Source: a virus. From it: a stretch of DNA of 61,254 bases. The stretch spans positions 1,806 to 63,059 of IMG/VR virus record IMGVR_UViG_3300029787_000030, one strand, 5' to 3'. Each line of letters begins with the position of its first letter. Position 1 is the stretch's first letter. The translations under genes were made by a program, and so were the position numbers. Positions 47,668 through 55,800 of this stretch are shown here, piece by piece. The notes beneath the pieces are model-generated. The model was not told the origin of the DNA. It searched no databases and was given only the letters and a program-made list of their open reading frames with translations.

Positions 47668-48595
47668 TAGCTTTACTATAATCAGTAGGTCTCATTGCAA
47701 AAAAGTCTGTATGTGTGTGACCACCAGTTAAGTGATAAAACCAATCAAGTTGTGCAGCTGACTTCTCATCAAAACTAAACATATCAGTATAACCTAACTC
47801 TCTAAGCTTTTCATTACATCTTTTTCTTATAAACTGTTTTAAATCATAAGACTTGATACCTTCAATGTCACCCATTTCAAACATCTTTTCTATATAATTT
47901 TCTTCTAGTTCAACCATTGCTTGTGCTGCAATTTTAATTGTTCCTTGAGTTTGACCTCTTAGTTCATTATCTTCCTCACACATATGGTTAAATAACCTAC
48001 AACCCATTTTGCTATGTAAGCTTTCATCTCTCACACTCCACTTCATTTGCTGACCAATTCCTTTAAGAAGATTACGCATTTGAAAAGAATATAACACAGC
48101 AAAAGCACTGTAAAGGCTAACACCCTCGGCAAAAGCGGAAAAGATTGCAAGCGATCGTGCAATCCCAAGCTTTTCGGTTCCGGTGTATCCCACGAGATTA
48201 TCAAATCTCTTAGCCGTAGCAGGCTCGTGTAAAAACGCTTCAAAATCATCTAATCCTAATGTTTCATTTAAATAACTATAAGCTACTGCATGTATTGTTT
48301 CTTGCGAACCAAACATCATAGCCATTTGTTGTATCTCATGTTTTGGAAACCATGATACTACGTTTTGCGTCCAGTAATCTGATACTGCACACTCGGTCTG
48401 TGCAAAGCCTAATAGTATATTACCTACTAGGTTTTTTTCTTCAGGTGTTAATCTTTCATTCCAGTCTTTAACATCTCCTGACATTGGTATCTCGGTGTGT
48501 AACCAAAATGCTTGAGCTTGTTTCAGCCAACCCTCAGTATAATACTCAGGGTACTCAAAAGGCTTGTATGCTATTCTTTCTTCAAATAATCCCAT
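47636..48595 (-). CDS. nrdB: Ribonucleotide reductase class Ia small subunit
   Basis: 319 residues. The di-iron ligands and radical tyrosine are in place: E68 (QTECA, at the position of E. coli D84), E99 and H102 (SQETIHAVAY), Y106 (Y122 radical), E157 (FAEGVSLY), E191 and H194 (RDESLHS). The tail ends in FEDIW, which would contact NrdA. It forms the beta2 radical generator. A GC-rich patch covers the third iron-ligand region. Confidence 0.95.
   Translation of the reverse strand: MGLFEERIAYKPFEYPEYYTEGWLKQAQAFWLHTEIPMSGDVKDWNERLTPEEKNLVGNILLGFAQTECAVSDYWTQNVVSWFPKHEIQQMAMMFGSQETIHAVAYSYLNETLGLDDFEAFLHEPATAKRFDNLVGYTGTEKLGIARSLAIFSAFAEGVSLYSAFAVLYSFQMRNLLKGIGQQMKWSVRDESLHSKMGCRLFNHMCEEDNELRGQTQGTIKIAAQAMVELEENYIEKMFEMGDIEGIKSYDLKQFIRKRCNEKLRELGYTDMFSFDEKSAAQLDWFYHLTGGHTHTDFFAMRPTDYSKANEGEDFEDIW
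48112..48243 (-). other. GC-rich island in nrdB
   Basis: The line starting at 48121 counts 31/60 G+C versus 17/60 for the line at 47881. Edges look sharp on both sides and the reading frame is continuous. It encodes residues ~120-162, including E157. Confidence 0.55.
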
Positions 48596-49044
48596 GTTTG
48601 TTTTCTCAATATTAATTCTACAGTTCTATCACACTCCTTATTGGTTTGTGGTTTATATAGTAGCCTATTGTCACCTATCTTTATAAGATGTCTTTTAAAT
48701 AATTTCCATCTCATAGGGAAAGAGTCATTAGCTCTACCTTTTGTTTCTATTATAAAATCTTTACCTACAAAATCAGGTGTATATTTTATACCTAGAATTT
48801 TTTTATTTCCTCTATCAGTATACTCACCTTTTCCATTATTCTGGCGTTCATAAGTTGCACGGTTAATGTTAAATGATTTAACCAAAATAAAACTTTCTCC
48901 TTCATATTTAAATTTAAGTTTTGCTTTTTTTAAAGCGATGTACATATATTTTTCAAGACCAGAAGCAAAATCAATACCATCATACCTTATTTTTTTTGCT
49001 ACAACTGGACCTTTTTTTCTTCTAATCTTCAAACGACCCGCCAT
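48571..49044 (-). CDS. PD-(D/E)XK endonuclease (DUF1064/resolvase-like)
   Basis: 157 residues. GLEKYMYIALKKAKLKFKYE gives the first Glu (E31), KYTPDFVGKDFIIETKGR gives D91 and E100-T-K102: a complete PD-(D/E)XK site. The size and position suggest a phage resolvase or endonuclease working with the recombination genes at 53-54 kb, possibly degrading host DNA to feed the adjacent reductase. The start overlaps the MazG-like gene by 23 nt and its end overlaps nrdB by 25 nt. Confidence 0.75.
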   Translation of the reverse strand: MAGRLKIRRKKGPVVAKKIRYDGIDFASGLEKYMYIALKKAKLKFKYEGESFILVKSFNINRATYERQNNGKGEYTDRGNKKILGIKYTPDFVGKDFIIETKGRANDSFPMRWKLFKRHLIKIGDNRLLYKPQTNKECDRTVELILRKQTWDYLKKE

Positions 49045-49312
49045 ATTTTTCTTTTAACTTACGAACAAGTTCATCTTCTCTGAGATCAGTTAATTCTTCT
49101 CTTGCAGTTTGTATGTAAAGTATTGCATCCATTAACTCCTCTTGCACATCATTTAGATAACCAATTAAGTCTTTATGACCACCTAATCTTTCACTATCTA
49201 ATGTTCTACCATACTTAGCAAAACCTACATTAGATCTGTCAACAAACTTTTCTACAACACGTCTTACAACTGGATCTCTAAACTCTATATTTACAATATC
49301 AGGCTTTTTCAT
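49022..49312 (-). CDS. MazG-like all-alpha NTP pyrophosphatase candidate
   Basis: 96 residues, helical. GFAKYGRTLDSERLGGHKDL and IGYLNDVQEELMDAILYIQT carry the EExxD pattern used for magnesium binding in all-alpha NTP pyrophosphatases. It is one domain only. It starts 4 nt before the end of the larger MazG fusion. It may hydrolyse a nucleotide such as dUTP or modified dNTPs. Confidence 0.6.
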   Translation of the reverse strand: MKKPDIVNIEFRDPVVRRVVEKFVDRSNVGFAKYGRTLDSERLGGHKDLIGYLNDVQEELMDAILYIQTAREELTDLREDELVRKLKEKYGGSFED

Positions 49313-50136
49313 AATGATTCTGTTATAGCATTTTTTACAAATGTTCCGTTAAACATTTTACCTTTTCTTTGTTTAACAACATTGTAAGCAGAGTCAATAC
49401 AGTCTTCAATATTAAGACCTTCTAGCTTAGCTAGATTTGTTAATACAATTACCATATCACCAATAGCATCTATAATCTCAGGTTCATCTCGCTCAAGTAA
49501 AGCTTTAGCTAATTCACCTGCTTCTTCCATTAATTTAACATATTGAGTTTTTGAATCACCACCTTTGTATATGCCTTTTTCTACAGCCCAAGAACGTATT
49601 AGAAAAAACCTATCTTCCATGAGTTCATCTATTTCGCTATTGTTGTTCATCTGATCTTCAAAAGCTTTATTATATATATAACACTTATCATCTCCAAACT
49701 GAGATCTGTTAGCGTTTTTTAATATCCACTCTATATTGTTTTGATTTAAACAAACAGCAATACCTGTAGGCATAATCCACTCGTAATTTTCATTGTCAAC
49801 TAAATAAGATCTAAGATCTACTATAGGACAAGGAAAAGTAGTAGTTGCGCTACTTGAACTCAACACTTTTTTATCACTCATTTTATTTGATTTAATTTTA
49901 ATTTTAGATTTAATAACTTCTTTGTATGGTCTCATATCTTTCTTGTAACCGTACTCTTCTTGAAGTTGATGTTCCCTCAAAGATACATAATTTATGTCAT
50001 CAGATGATTCTAAAACTTCATATTCATGTTTTTTATATCCTTGTTGTACAGTGACCCGGTTATTAAGATCACAGGTAACACCTATTTTTTTACCTGGTAT
50101 ATGGTACAAATGATACCTTTTATTTTTATCAATCAT
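49309..50136 (-). CDS. Fusion: GIY-YIG-like N-terminus plus MazG pyrophosphohydrolase
   Basis: 275 residues. Residues 8-64 (RYHLYHIPGKKIGVTCDLNN...SLREHQLQEEYGY) match the order of a GIY-YIG core, but the first strand has YHLYHI/KIGVT instead of the canonical GIY..YIG, so activity is uncertain. A linker (90-175) follows. Residues 178-265 are MazG: KLMEEAGELAKAL gives E204, E205 and E208, and EIIDAIGDM gives E220 and D223. MazG enzymes hydrolyse NTPs and in phages may reset ppGpp or remove non-canonical nucleotides. It lies in the dNTP block. Confidence 0.75.
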   Translation of the reverse strand: MIDKNKRYHLYHIPGKKIGVTCDLNNRVTVQQGYKKHEYEVLESSDDINYVSLREHQLQEEYGYKKDMRPYKEVIKSKIKIKSNKMSDKKVLSSSSATTTFPCPIVDLRSYLVDNENYEWIMPTGIAVCLNQNNIEWILKNANRSQFGDDKCYIYNKAFEDQMNNNSEIDELMEDRFFLIRSWAVEKGIYKGGDSKTQYVKLMEEAGELAKALLERDEPEIIDAIGDMVIVLTNLAKLEGLNIEDCIDSAYNVVKQRKGKMFNGTFVKNAITESL

Positions 50137-50782
50137 GGTCTTCTAATTGTTTATTATATATATGAAAATTCTGTGCAAAATGGTAATACGTTCCGACGTT
50201 CATAGACAACGTCTCTGCAATCATTTTTTGTAACATTGAAAAACAATATTGATCATTACAAAAACCGAACCACAGATCATTAGATCGCATTACAACAGAC
50301 ATATTTAATCTGTTATTTAATATTGTAAAATTAACTGCATACGTACAAGGAGTATCATTAGTATAAGTATCAAACTCTTTAGCATCATATATACTTATAG
50401 ATGCTTTTCTAGTATTAGGTTGATTTTTTAATAACTTAACTATTTTATCTATTTGATTTTTACGTTGCCATTGCCAACCATAGTTTGATCTGACTTTACC
50501 TTTTTCATCAGCCATTTGCTTCCATATCTTAGGAACTTTACCATATATTTTACCTAGCTTTTTTATACTAGAATCTCCTGATAAATACCATTGCCACTCA
50601 GCATCAGCATAATCTTTATTCCAATTACGCCAAGGAGCTTCTATGTTGTTTTTTAAAGGATGTTTTATTTCAAATCCTACATTAAACATAGCTAGTGTAT
50701 TGTCAAACTTTACACCTTTGTGTCTTATTGTAAACCAAAAGTGATTAAATACTTCATTAGCATTATAAAATTTATTTCGCAT
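50129..50782 (-). CDS. ThyA-superfamily enzyme, probably dCMP hydroxymethylase
   Basis: 217 residues. The nucleophile C146 (TPCTYAV), phosphate-binding R166/S167 with D169 (MRSNDLWFG) and H207/Y209 (FHIY) match E. coli thymidylate synthase numbering. The base-specificity position is D177 (GFCNDQY) where thymidylate synthases have Asn177; Asp there is the known determinant for cytosine, as in T4 dCMP hydroxymethylase. EWQWYLSGD, VPKIWKQMADEKGKVRSNYG and MRSND..FGF.ND also resemble T4 gp42 from memory. Methylene-THF would then be used to make 5-hydroxymethyl-dCMP. Activity is inferred. Confidence 0.75.
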   Translation of the reverse strand: MRNKFYNANEVFNHFWFTIRHKGVKFDNTLAMFNVGFEIKHPLKNNIEAPWRNWNKDYADAEWQWYLSGDSSIKKLGKIYGKVPKIWKQMADEKGKVRSNYGWQWQRKNQIDKIVKLLKNQPNTRKASISIYDAKEFDTYTNDTPCTYAVNFTILNNRLNMSVVMRSNDLWFGFCNDQYCFSMLQKMIAETLSMNVGTYYHFAQNFHIYNKQLEDHD

Positions 50783-50999
50783 ATTTATTATAGTAATATT
50801 TTCTGTATTCCATTACTTTGTCCCATATGTTAAGATGATCATATGATTTAGGAGATATTGTTGATTTACCATTAATTGTAACTTCAACATACCATTCTCT
50901 CTTACGGTAACCTGCTTGAACTGGAGTTACATATATATTGTTACGGTGACACCATAATCTAATATCCATGTCTTCAGTTGTTGCATTGTAAGGACCCAT
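50772..50999 (-). CDS. Small hypothetical protein in the nucleotide operon
   Basis: 75 residues from the ATG at 50999 (MGPYNATTEDMDIRLWCHRN); an upstream TTG at 51020 is less likely because it overlaps the primase gene. Contains TPVQAGYRKREWYVEVTING and a C-terminal helix with VMEYRKYYYNKYAK. It is beta-rich and compact, of unknown function. It lies between primase-helicase and the dCMP hydroxymethylase-like gene, overlapping the latter by 11 nt. Confidence 0.6.
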   Translation of the reverse strand: MGPYNATTEDMDIRLWCHRNNIYVTPVQAGYRKREWYVEVTINGKSTISPKSYDHLNIWDKVMEYRKYYYNKYAK

Positions 51000-51004
51000 A
51001 TAAT

Positions 51005-52717
51005 CTAACTTTCTTCCCAAGGCATAGGTTCATCTAGTTGCACAGCTGTTGGTATGTAGCAACCGGATTTACGCTCCCATGTAAAGTGAGCTTCTGCACC
51101 GTTTTCGCCTAGGTTTTGAAATTTAACTTTAAGAACTTTTACTTTTGTGGTTTTAGCTTCATAATCCCTATGTACTAATAAACCATGGTAACTTGCATCA
51201 TACCACTCTCCACCGCCTTTGATGTTATACATCGTTGGCTCTTCCATTTTACCATCTTTATCTTTATACATTTTAGTAGGGTGAGCTACTACGATAACAA
51301 GTACGTCATACTTCCTAGCGAATACTTCAATTTTACTAAGATATTCCAATGTATAAACATTGACGTCTCCTGATGCATCTACTTGTCTAACTTTATTAAA
51401 TGGATCTATAACTAAACACTTAATACCTTTACGCTTTACAAGCTCAGCGCCTTTGCGTAGCACAGCATCAAGGTTATATTTATCCATATCAATAAAGAAA
51501 AAATTATCGTTAACATGCTCCGTAACCTCGTTCCATTTGTTACCACCTATTTCAGATGATTTAGGCATTGTGCCCCAAACTTTACGCATCAACTTATGAG
51601 CATGTAGGTATATAGGTTGATTTTCAGGTGATGCAAATGCTGTTTTCCATTGGTAATTTTTATTATAACCAACTACCATTTGGTCAACAAAATCTGATTT
51701 ACCTGAACTTGGTATACCTGTTACAGTTATAAACTGAGATGTATATGTTGAAAATATTCTATCAAAGTTATCTATACCTATTTGGTAACCGGGTTTAAAA
51801 CCGTTGATAACAAAATCCTTAAGATCTTCTTCTACATCTTTTAATGTTGCAACATTTTCAAGTGGTACTTGAACTGCTAAGTTTATAACTTTGTTCAACT
51901 TTTCTGATCCAAACTCTAACAAATACTCGTTAGCGTCTTTACAGCCATTAAAGTCTACAAGATAACAAACCTCAGCGCCTAGTCTACGTATAAACTCTTG
52001 ACGTAAAGCTTGGCCTGCTTCATCAGCATCTACAGCTAATATAATCTTGGTTTTGTCTTCAAGATAATCTATACAGTTATCTAAATAGTCTAAGTTGTTT
52101 GAATTTAATGTAGCACCGTTAGGAACTGATATTGCATTTTTAATACCAGCTTCATGTAATGCTAATACATCCATCTCGCCTTCTACTATTATACAAGAGT
52201 CATAACCTACAATTGAATTAATATTGTAGAATATTTTCTCTGCACCTTTAAATAACTTGAAGTTTTTTCTACCATCTCTATATTTAATGTTGATCAATTG
52301 ATCACCCATAAAATAATTAAACCTGATAGTATTTTCACCTTGCCCAGTCTGTGGCATCCACTCTTTACCTTCGCTTACACGTAAGTTATCAAGTGTTTGT
52401 TTTGATATACCTCTAGACTTAAACCACTGCTCAACCTTAGTATCAACCTTCATTATGGTATCAACTCCAGGTCTTACATATTCTTTTTCACTACCGCCTT
52501 TACGTTGGTATGTGTGTAACTGAAATGTGGTATTGCAATTGTGACATGTACCAAGACCTCTTTCCCAGTCGTAGCTTGCACACTTTGCCTTTTGATTAGA
52601 TGGCTTTCTAGTAGAAGAGCACAGAGGACAAGTCCCCTGCGTTTTACCTTCTTCTAGATCATATTGATTAAATGTATCAATAATGAAACCATTAATCTCC
52701 GTGGTATTTATGTTCAT
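51005..52717 (-). CDS. Primase-helicase (T7 gp4-like)
   Basis: 570 residues. A zinc ribbon with C30, C33, C58, C61 (CPLC and CHNC) is followed by a TOPRIM domain with E179 (VEGEMD) and D230/D232 (AVDADEAG). A DnaB-type helicase follows: Walker A GIPSSGKSD (334-342), Walker B CLVIDPFNK, and a downstream TMYNIKGGGEWYDASYHGLL sensor-like region. It primes and unwinds at the phage fork. The phage DNA polymerase partner is not seen in this window, so a host polymerase would be used. Confidence 0.93.
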   Translation of the reverse strand: MNINTTEINGFIIDTFNQYDLEEGKTQGTCPLCSSTRKPSNQKAKCASYDWERGLGTCHNCNTTFQLHTYQRKGGSEKEYVRPGVDTIMKVDTKVEQWFKSRGISKQTLDNLRVSEGKEWMPQTGQGENTIRFNYFMGDQLINIKYRDGRKNFKLFKGAEKIFYNINSIVGYDSCIIVEGEMDVLALHEAGIKNAISVPNGATLNSNNLDYLDNCIDYLEDKTKIILAVDADEAGQALRQEFIRRLGAEVCYLVDFNGCKDANEYLLEFGSEKLNKVINLAVQVPLENVATLKDVEEDLKDFVINGFKPGYQIGIDNFDRIFSTYTSQFITVTGIPSSGKSDFVDQMVVGYNKNYQWKTAFASPENQPIYLHAHKLMRKVWGTMPKSSEIGGNKWNEVTEHVNDNFFFIDMDKYNLDAVLRKGAELVKRKGIKCLVIDPFNKVRQVDASGDVNVYTLEYLSKIEVFARKYDVLVIVVAHPTKMYKDKDGKMEEPTMYNIKGGGEWYDASYHGLLVHRDYEAKTTKVKVLKVKFQNLGENGAEAHFTWERKSGCYIPTAVQLDEPMPWEES

Positions 52718-52720
52718 CTA

Positions 52721-53029
52721 TTAAAACGGTAGATCGTTGTCAATTGGAGCTTGAGCTTTAGTTGGCATAGGTTGATCATCGCGTGGTGGTGGATCAGGCA
52801 TAACGCCATTACCCCATACAACTTTAATATTACCTAAATAAGTCTTTGCAGACTTTGCCTCCCTCTCTTCTTTGCTCTGACTAACAACTATAGGACCTTG
52901 ATTACCGAACTGATCAGGCTCGTCATTAATAGATATTGATATTGGCAAATACTTACCTTTCTTACCATCGATAATCTTGTCCTTTGGTATATTACTAAGG
53001 TTTATACTGCCGGTTATTATTCCTGCCAT
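52721..53029 (-). CDS. Single-stranded DNA-binding protein candidate
   Basis: 102 residues. A beta-rich first half (GSINLSNIPKDKIIDGKKGK; YLPISISINDEPDQFGNQGP) suggests an OB-like barrel. The Pro-rich linker ends in the acidic tip PIDNDLPF, which matches the C-terminal partner-binding peptide of SSB proteins (D-D-D-I-P-F). It lies directly between primase-helicase and exonuclease (3-nt spacings). It should coat ssDNA and recruit partners. The OB fold itself is inferred. Confidence 0.75.
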   Translation of the reverse strand: MAGIITGSINLSNIPKDKIIDGKKGKYLPISISINDEPDQFGNQGPIVVSQSKEEREAKSAKTYLGNIKVVWGNGVMPDPPPRDDQPMPTKAQAPIDNDLPF

Positions 53030-53031
53030 AA

Positions 53032-53763
53032 TTAAAGGGTTTTAGTTATAAAAAATTGATTTGGATCAAAGTCTTCTGAATCAAAAAATAACTCATAAGC
53101 TTCAACCGCTCTTTGAACTTTGTCTTGTCCACGACCATAAAATTCATCTGAACAATCAAAGATACCTATTTGGTGAGTGTTTTTATCTATAGCAATAAAT
53201 AAAAACTCCATACCAAAAATTGTCTTATATATAAAAGCTTGACTATCATAGTTATATTTGTTTGCAGAATATTTAAATGTATTGATGTCGTTTGTAGTTT
53301 TTAAATCTATTATTAAGTTTTCAGACTGATTAATAACATCTGCTTTACCTTTCCACATACGACCTTCAATCTCTGCAATACCTGGTTCTTCATATAAACA
53401 GTTTTGTATAGTTATTAAGTCTCTACAAACATCATTAGTTATAAACTTATCTGTCATTTTTTCTATTATGTCAACTTCGTGCTGTAGCAAACATAGTTCA
53501 CCACCTGACATCTCTTTGTAAACCTTAGTATTTCTAGTTGTTGCATTTATTATTTTATACTTTTTCAACTTATCAGGTTGTAGTATTGCAGTATGAAAAT
53601 AACCACCAACTAAAAAATTAGGATTAGGCGGAGATGTTTTGCCTAAAGCTAAGGGATTACCAAGCAGTGTAGCTATATCAGAATTACTTAGGTACTTTTT
53701 ACCAAAGTCTCCATAGTAATGCTCATCATCCCTAAGCTTCATTAATGTTTGGCTTTTATTCAT
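53032..53763 (-). CDS. PD-(D/E)XK exonuclease (RecE/lambda Exo type)
   Basis: 243 residues. GGYFHTAILQPDKL gives His57, GRMWKGKADVIN gives D142, LIIDLKTTNDI gives D153-x-K155, and YNYDSQAFIYK gives Tyr172/Gln175: the pattern of the Cas4/RecE/YqaJ clan. It would chew 5' ends to make 3' ssDNA for the adjacent annealing protein. Stop-start overlap with erf (4 nt) fits a coupled pair. Confidence 0.85.
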   Translation of the reverse strand: MNKSQTLMKLRDDEHYYGDFGKKYLSNSDIATLLGNPLALGKTSPPNPNFLVGGYFHTAILQPDKLKKYKIINATTRNTKVYKEMSGGELCLLQHEVDIIEKMTDKFITNDVCRDLITIQNCLYEEPGIAEIEGRMWKGKADVINQSENLIIDLKTTNDINTFKYSANKYNYDSQAFIYKTIFGMEFLFIAIDKNTHQIGIFDCSDEFYGRGQDKVQRAVEAYELFFDSEDFDPNQFFITKTL

Positions 53764-54332
53764 GCTAATAAAGCTGTCTCAACGTCTTTAGACATTGTGT
53801 ACTTTGATTTAATAGTTTCAATTGTACCTCCAGACTTTATATAATCTTTAGCTTTATTAAAATTATCTGATGATTTAGTTAATGACTTGCGTTCTTTAAT
53901 TTTAGGAGTAGATTTACCGTGATCATTTACAGCATCACTGTCCTGAGTATCATCAATAAGTAAAAGATTACCTAGTGCATATTTCTTAGCATATGAAGAA
54001 GCACTACCGAACTGTTGTGGAGTTTGCATACCTTTTTGATTAAGATCAACGCCAACAATAGCGCATGCATGTATAGCATTTTTACCATCACTTATACGGG
54101 CATCAGATTCAATCATTGGTATATTTATGCCACTTGTATACTGATTATTAACTAAGTTTTCATTAATAGTTACAGTGACACCTAGTTCTAAAAGGAAAGG
54201 CTTTATAGCCTCTAAGATATCTTCAGCACTTCTAAAGTGGTATTTGCCGAAGTTATTAAATCTACTTTTCTTCGATTTAAATTTGGTTTGCATTTCTGCT
54301 AGTTTGAGGTTTAACTCGTTAAATTTATCCAT
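53760..54332 (-). CDS. erf: ERF-family single-strand annealing protein
   Basis: 190 residues. KYHFRSAEDILEAIKPFLLE (residues ~31-50) and the block KGMQTPQQFGSASSYAKKYA LGNLLLIDDTQDSDA (residues ~100-135) are the hallmark of ERF/Redbeta-like recombinases. A short basic C-terminal helical domain follows. It anneals ssDNA during recombination-dependent replication. It is the first gene downstream of the 33-bp promoter-like element at 54356, so the exonuclease-SSB-primase genes are probably driven from there. Confidence 0.88.
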   Translation of the reverse strand: MDKFNELNLKLAEMQTKFKSKKSRFNNFGKYHFRSAEDILEAIKPFLLELGVTVTINENLVNNQYTSGINIPMIESDARISDGKNAIHACAIVGVDLNQKGMQTPQQFGSASSYAKKYALGNLLLIDDTQDSDAVNDHGKSTPKIKERKSLTKSSDNFNKAKDYIKSGGTIETIKSKYTMSKDVETALLA

Positions 54333-54355
54333 AAAATATAATTTAATTGTTTAAC

Positions 54356-54388
54356 ATATTATCCTTTGGTATTCGTATTTAATTTGTG
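54356..54388 (-). promoter_or_regulatory. 33-bp promoter-like element, copy A
   Basis: Minus-strand: CACAAATTAAATACGA, 9 bases, then GATAATAT-type end, in the intergenic gap between sigma and erf. The same block, exactly 33 bp long, recurs at 56832, 58054, 59653 and 60984. It should drive the recombination/replication operon. Confidence 0.8.
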
Positions 54389-54390
54389 AA

Positions 54391-55146
54391 CTACATATAA
54401 TCTAATACTTGTTCAGGTTTTACATTGTTTATTAACTTATCAACTGCTTGTCTTTTAAGTTGAGATACTCTAACAAATGCACTAGAACCTTTTAAACCTA
54501 ATTTATTTGCTATAGCCTGTGCTGATTGCTTTTCACAATCTAATCCATAACTTAACCTAAGCACTTGGTATTCTTTACTATTTAAATATCTTCTTAATAA
54601 TGATAATAGATAAGTATTTAATAAATCCATATTATAAGGTTCTGACTTATCTTCTACTTCATAAGCTGAGTCACCATCACCAATTGTATCATCTGTAGAT
54701 AAAAATATAGAGTTAAAAAACATAGCAACCATTTTTTCATCTTTACCAAAGTTCTTACGTATATCATTTAACTTATGTTCAGGTATACGCATATCACCTC
54801 TATACATATCTATTGATCTTCTAATTGAACCTCTTATTCTTTTAGATAAGAAAGACTTCATAGTCTTATCTTTATCTTCTGATAAATTAAATATTTTCCA
54901 GTCTATTCTATCTACAGCTTTAACTAGACCTACACTACCTTCTTGTATTATATCTAGTATATCTAATGTACCAGATGCTTGGGATGCGGTTGAAAACTTT
55001 TTTGATATATTTTCTACAAGAGGCATAAACTTGGTTATTAATTGGTTTCTAGTTAATCTTTCATAATCTATATCAGGTATTGATGTAATTGCTTGTTTAA
55101 CATCTTCCTTATATATCTTATATGTATTTATATTATATTTCTTCAT
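54391..55146 (-). CDS. Sigma-70-like RNA polymerase sigma factor
   Basis: 251 residues. Region 2 (LTRNQLITKFMPLVENISKK; DILDIIQEGSVGLVKAVDRI) and its DNA-melting end (FLSKRIRGSIRRSIDMYRGD) are clear. A region 3-like RIPEHKLNDIRKNFG follows, then region 4 helix-turn-helix (SAQAIANKLGLKGSSAFVRV). There is no region 1. It should direct host RNA polymerase to phage promoters; the 33-bp element repeated in this arm is a candidate target. It is co-directional with, and overlaps by 14 nt, the upstream helix-turn-helix gene. Confidence 0.9.
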   Translation of the reverse strand: MKKYNINTYKIYKEDVKQAITSIPDIDYERLTRNQLITKFMPLVENISKKFSTASQASGTLDILDIIQEGSVGLVKAVDRIDWKIFNLSEDKDKTMKSFLSKRIRGSIRRSIDMYRGDMRIPEHKLNDIRKNFGKDEKMVAMFFNSIFLSTDDTIGDGDSAYEVEDKSEPYNMDLLNTYLLSLLRRYLNSKEYQVLRLSYGLDCEKQSAQAIANKLGLKGSSAFVRVSQLKRQAVDKLINNVKPEQVLDYM

Positions 55147-55759
55147 TTTGAATATTAAGTATATCCTTCTCTTTCTTTAATTGTTTATCCATATTTCTAT
55201 GTATAGTTCTTGAGGAACAACCTAATATTCTAGCTAAGTTAGCTATTGTAATTCTTCTGTTTGAGTTATTAATTTCTAACATGCACTCGTAGATGTTATC
55301 ATTATTAACTATTTTACTTTTACCTATTAACTCTCCAACTATCTTTAATTTTTGTTTTGTAGATAAACCTGTAGAGTCTTTAAATATAACTTTTCTTAAT
55401 TTATTTTTTGGTGGTTCATTTAAATCAGAAGCAATAACATCAGATATCATACTGTCCTTAATGTTGTCTTTAACTGTAAATGTAATGAAACCATTGTCTT
55501 TGTTACATACGTGGTCTATTATTTTTTTCATTATAATATCTGATACATGCGGATTTATATAAAATAAAACATACATATGCCATTTAAGGGACTTATAAGA
55601 TGTAATCTTAGCTTTACTACGAAACAAGTCGTAGCATTGATGTGTACCGTTTTCAAAAAAATAACCCCAAGTAAAAGTTTTTGTAGGTTTATCTGAAGTA
55701 GGAAACATCTTATATGCTACTCTGTTTCGATGTAAATAATCAAGATTCCTATGTGACAT
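55133..55759 (-). CDS. Helix-turn-helix regulator with large N-terminal domain
   Basis: 208 residues. A C-terminal HTH (RRITIANLARILGCSSRTIH, residues ~172-191) is preceded by a ~160-residue N-terminal domain (WGYFFENGTHQCYDLFRSKA; LKWHMYVLFYINPHVSDIIM) of unknown fold. Its start codon lies inside the shared element GTAAGGGGCTAATGTCA (55754-55770 read on minus), suggesting self-control. It is upstream of the sigma factor and could control its expression. Confidence 0.75.
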   Translation of the reverse strand: MSHRNLDYLHRNRVAYKMFPTSDKPTKTFTWGYFFENGTHQCYDLFRSKAKITSYKSLKWHMYVLFYINPHVSDIIMKKIIDHVCNKDNGFITFTVKDNIKDSMISDVIASDLNEPPKNKLRKVIFKDSTGLSTKQKLKIVGELIGKSKIVNNDNIYECMLEINNSNRRITIANLARILGCSSRTIHRNMDKQLKKEKDILNIQNEEI

Positions 55760-55798
55760 TAGCCCCTTACCCTATTATTATAATAACCTATTGTCACA
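55752..55798. promoter_or_regulatory. Operator-like inverted repeat upstream of the HTH gene
   Basis: TGTGACATTAG (55752-55762) and CTATTGTCACA (55788-55798) are inverted arms matching at 10/11. The 25-bp spacer contains the perfect palindrome TTATTATAATAA (55775-55786). Half-site CTATTGTCA also occurs at 22-30. The upstream arm overlaps the HTH start codon. It probably controls the HTH/sigma genes; the HTH protein itself is the first candidate binder. Confidence 0.65.
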
Positions 55799-55800
55799 CA

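Noticed and set aside
48663-48673. Another CCTATTGTCAC half-site inside the endonuclease gene
   Set aside because: It lies within coding sequence with no inverted partner and no promoter position, so it is probably chance.
51005-52717. Possible DNA polymerase domain in the primase-helicase gene
   Set aside because: All length is explained by zinc ribbon, TOPRIM and DnaB-type helicase; no polymerase motif A/B/C was seen.
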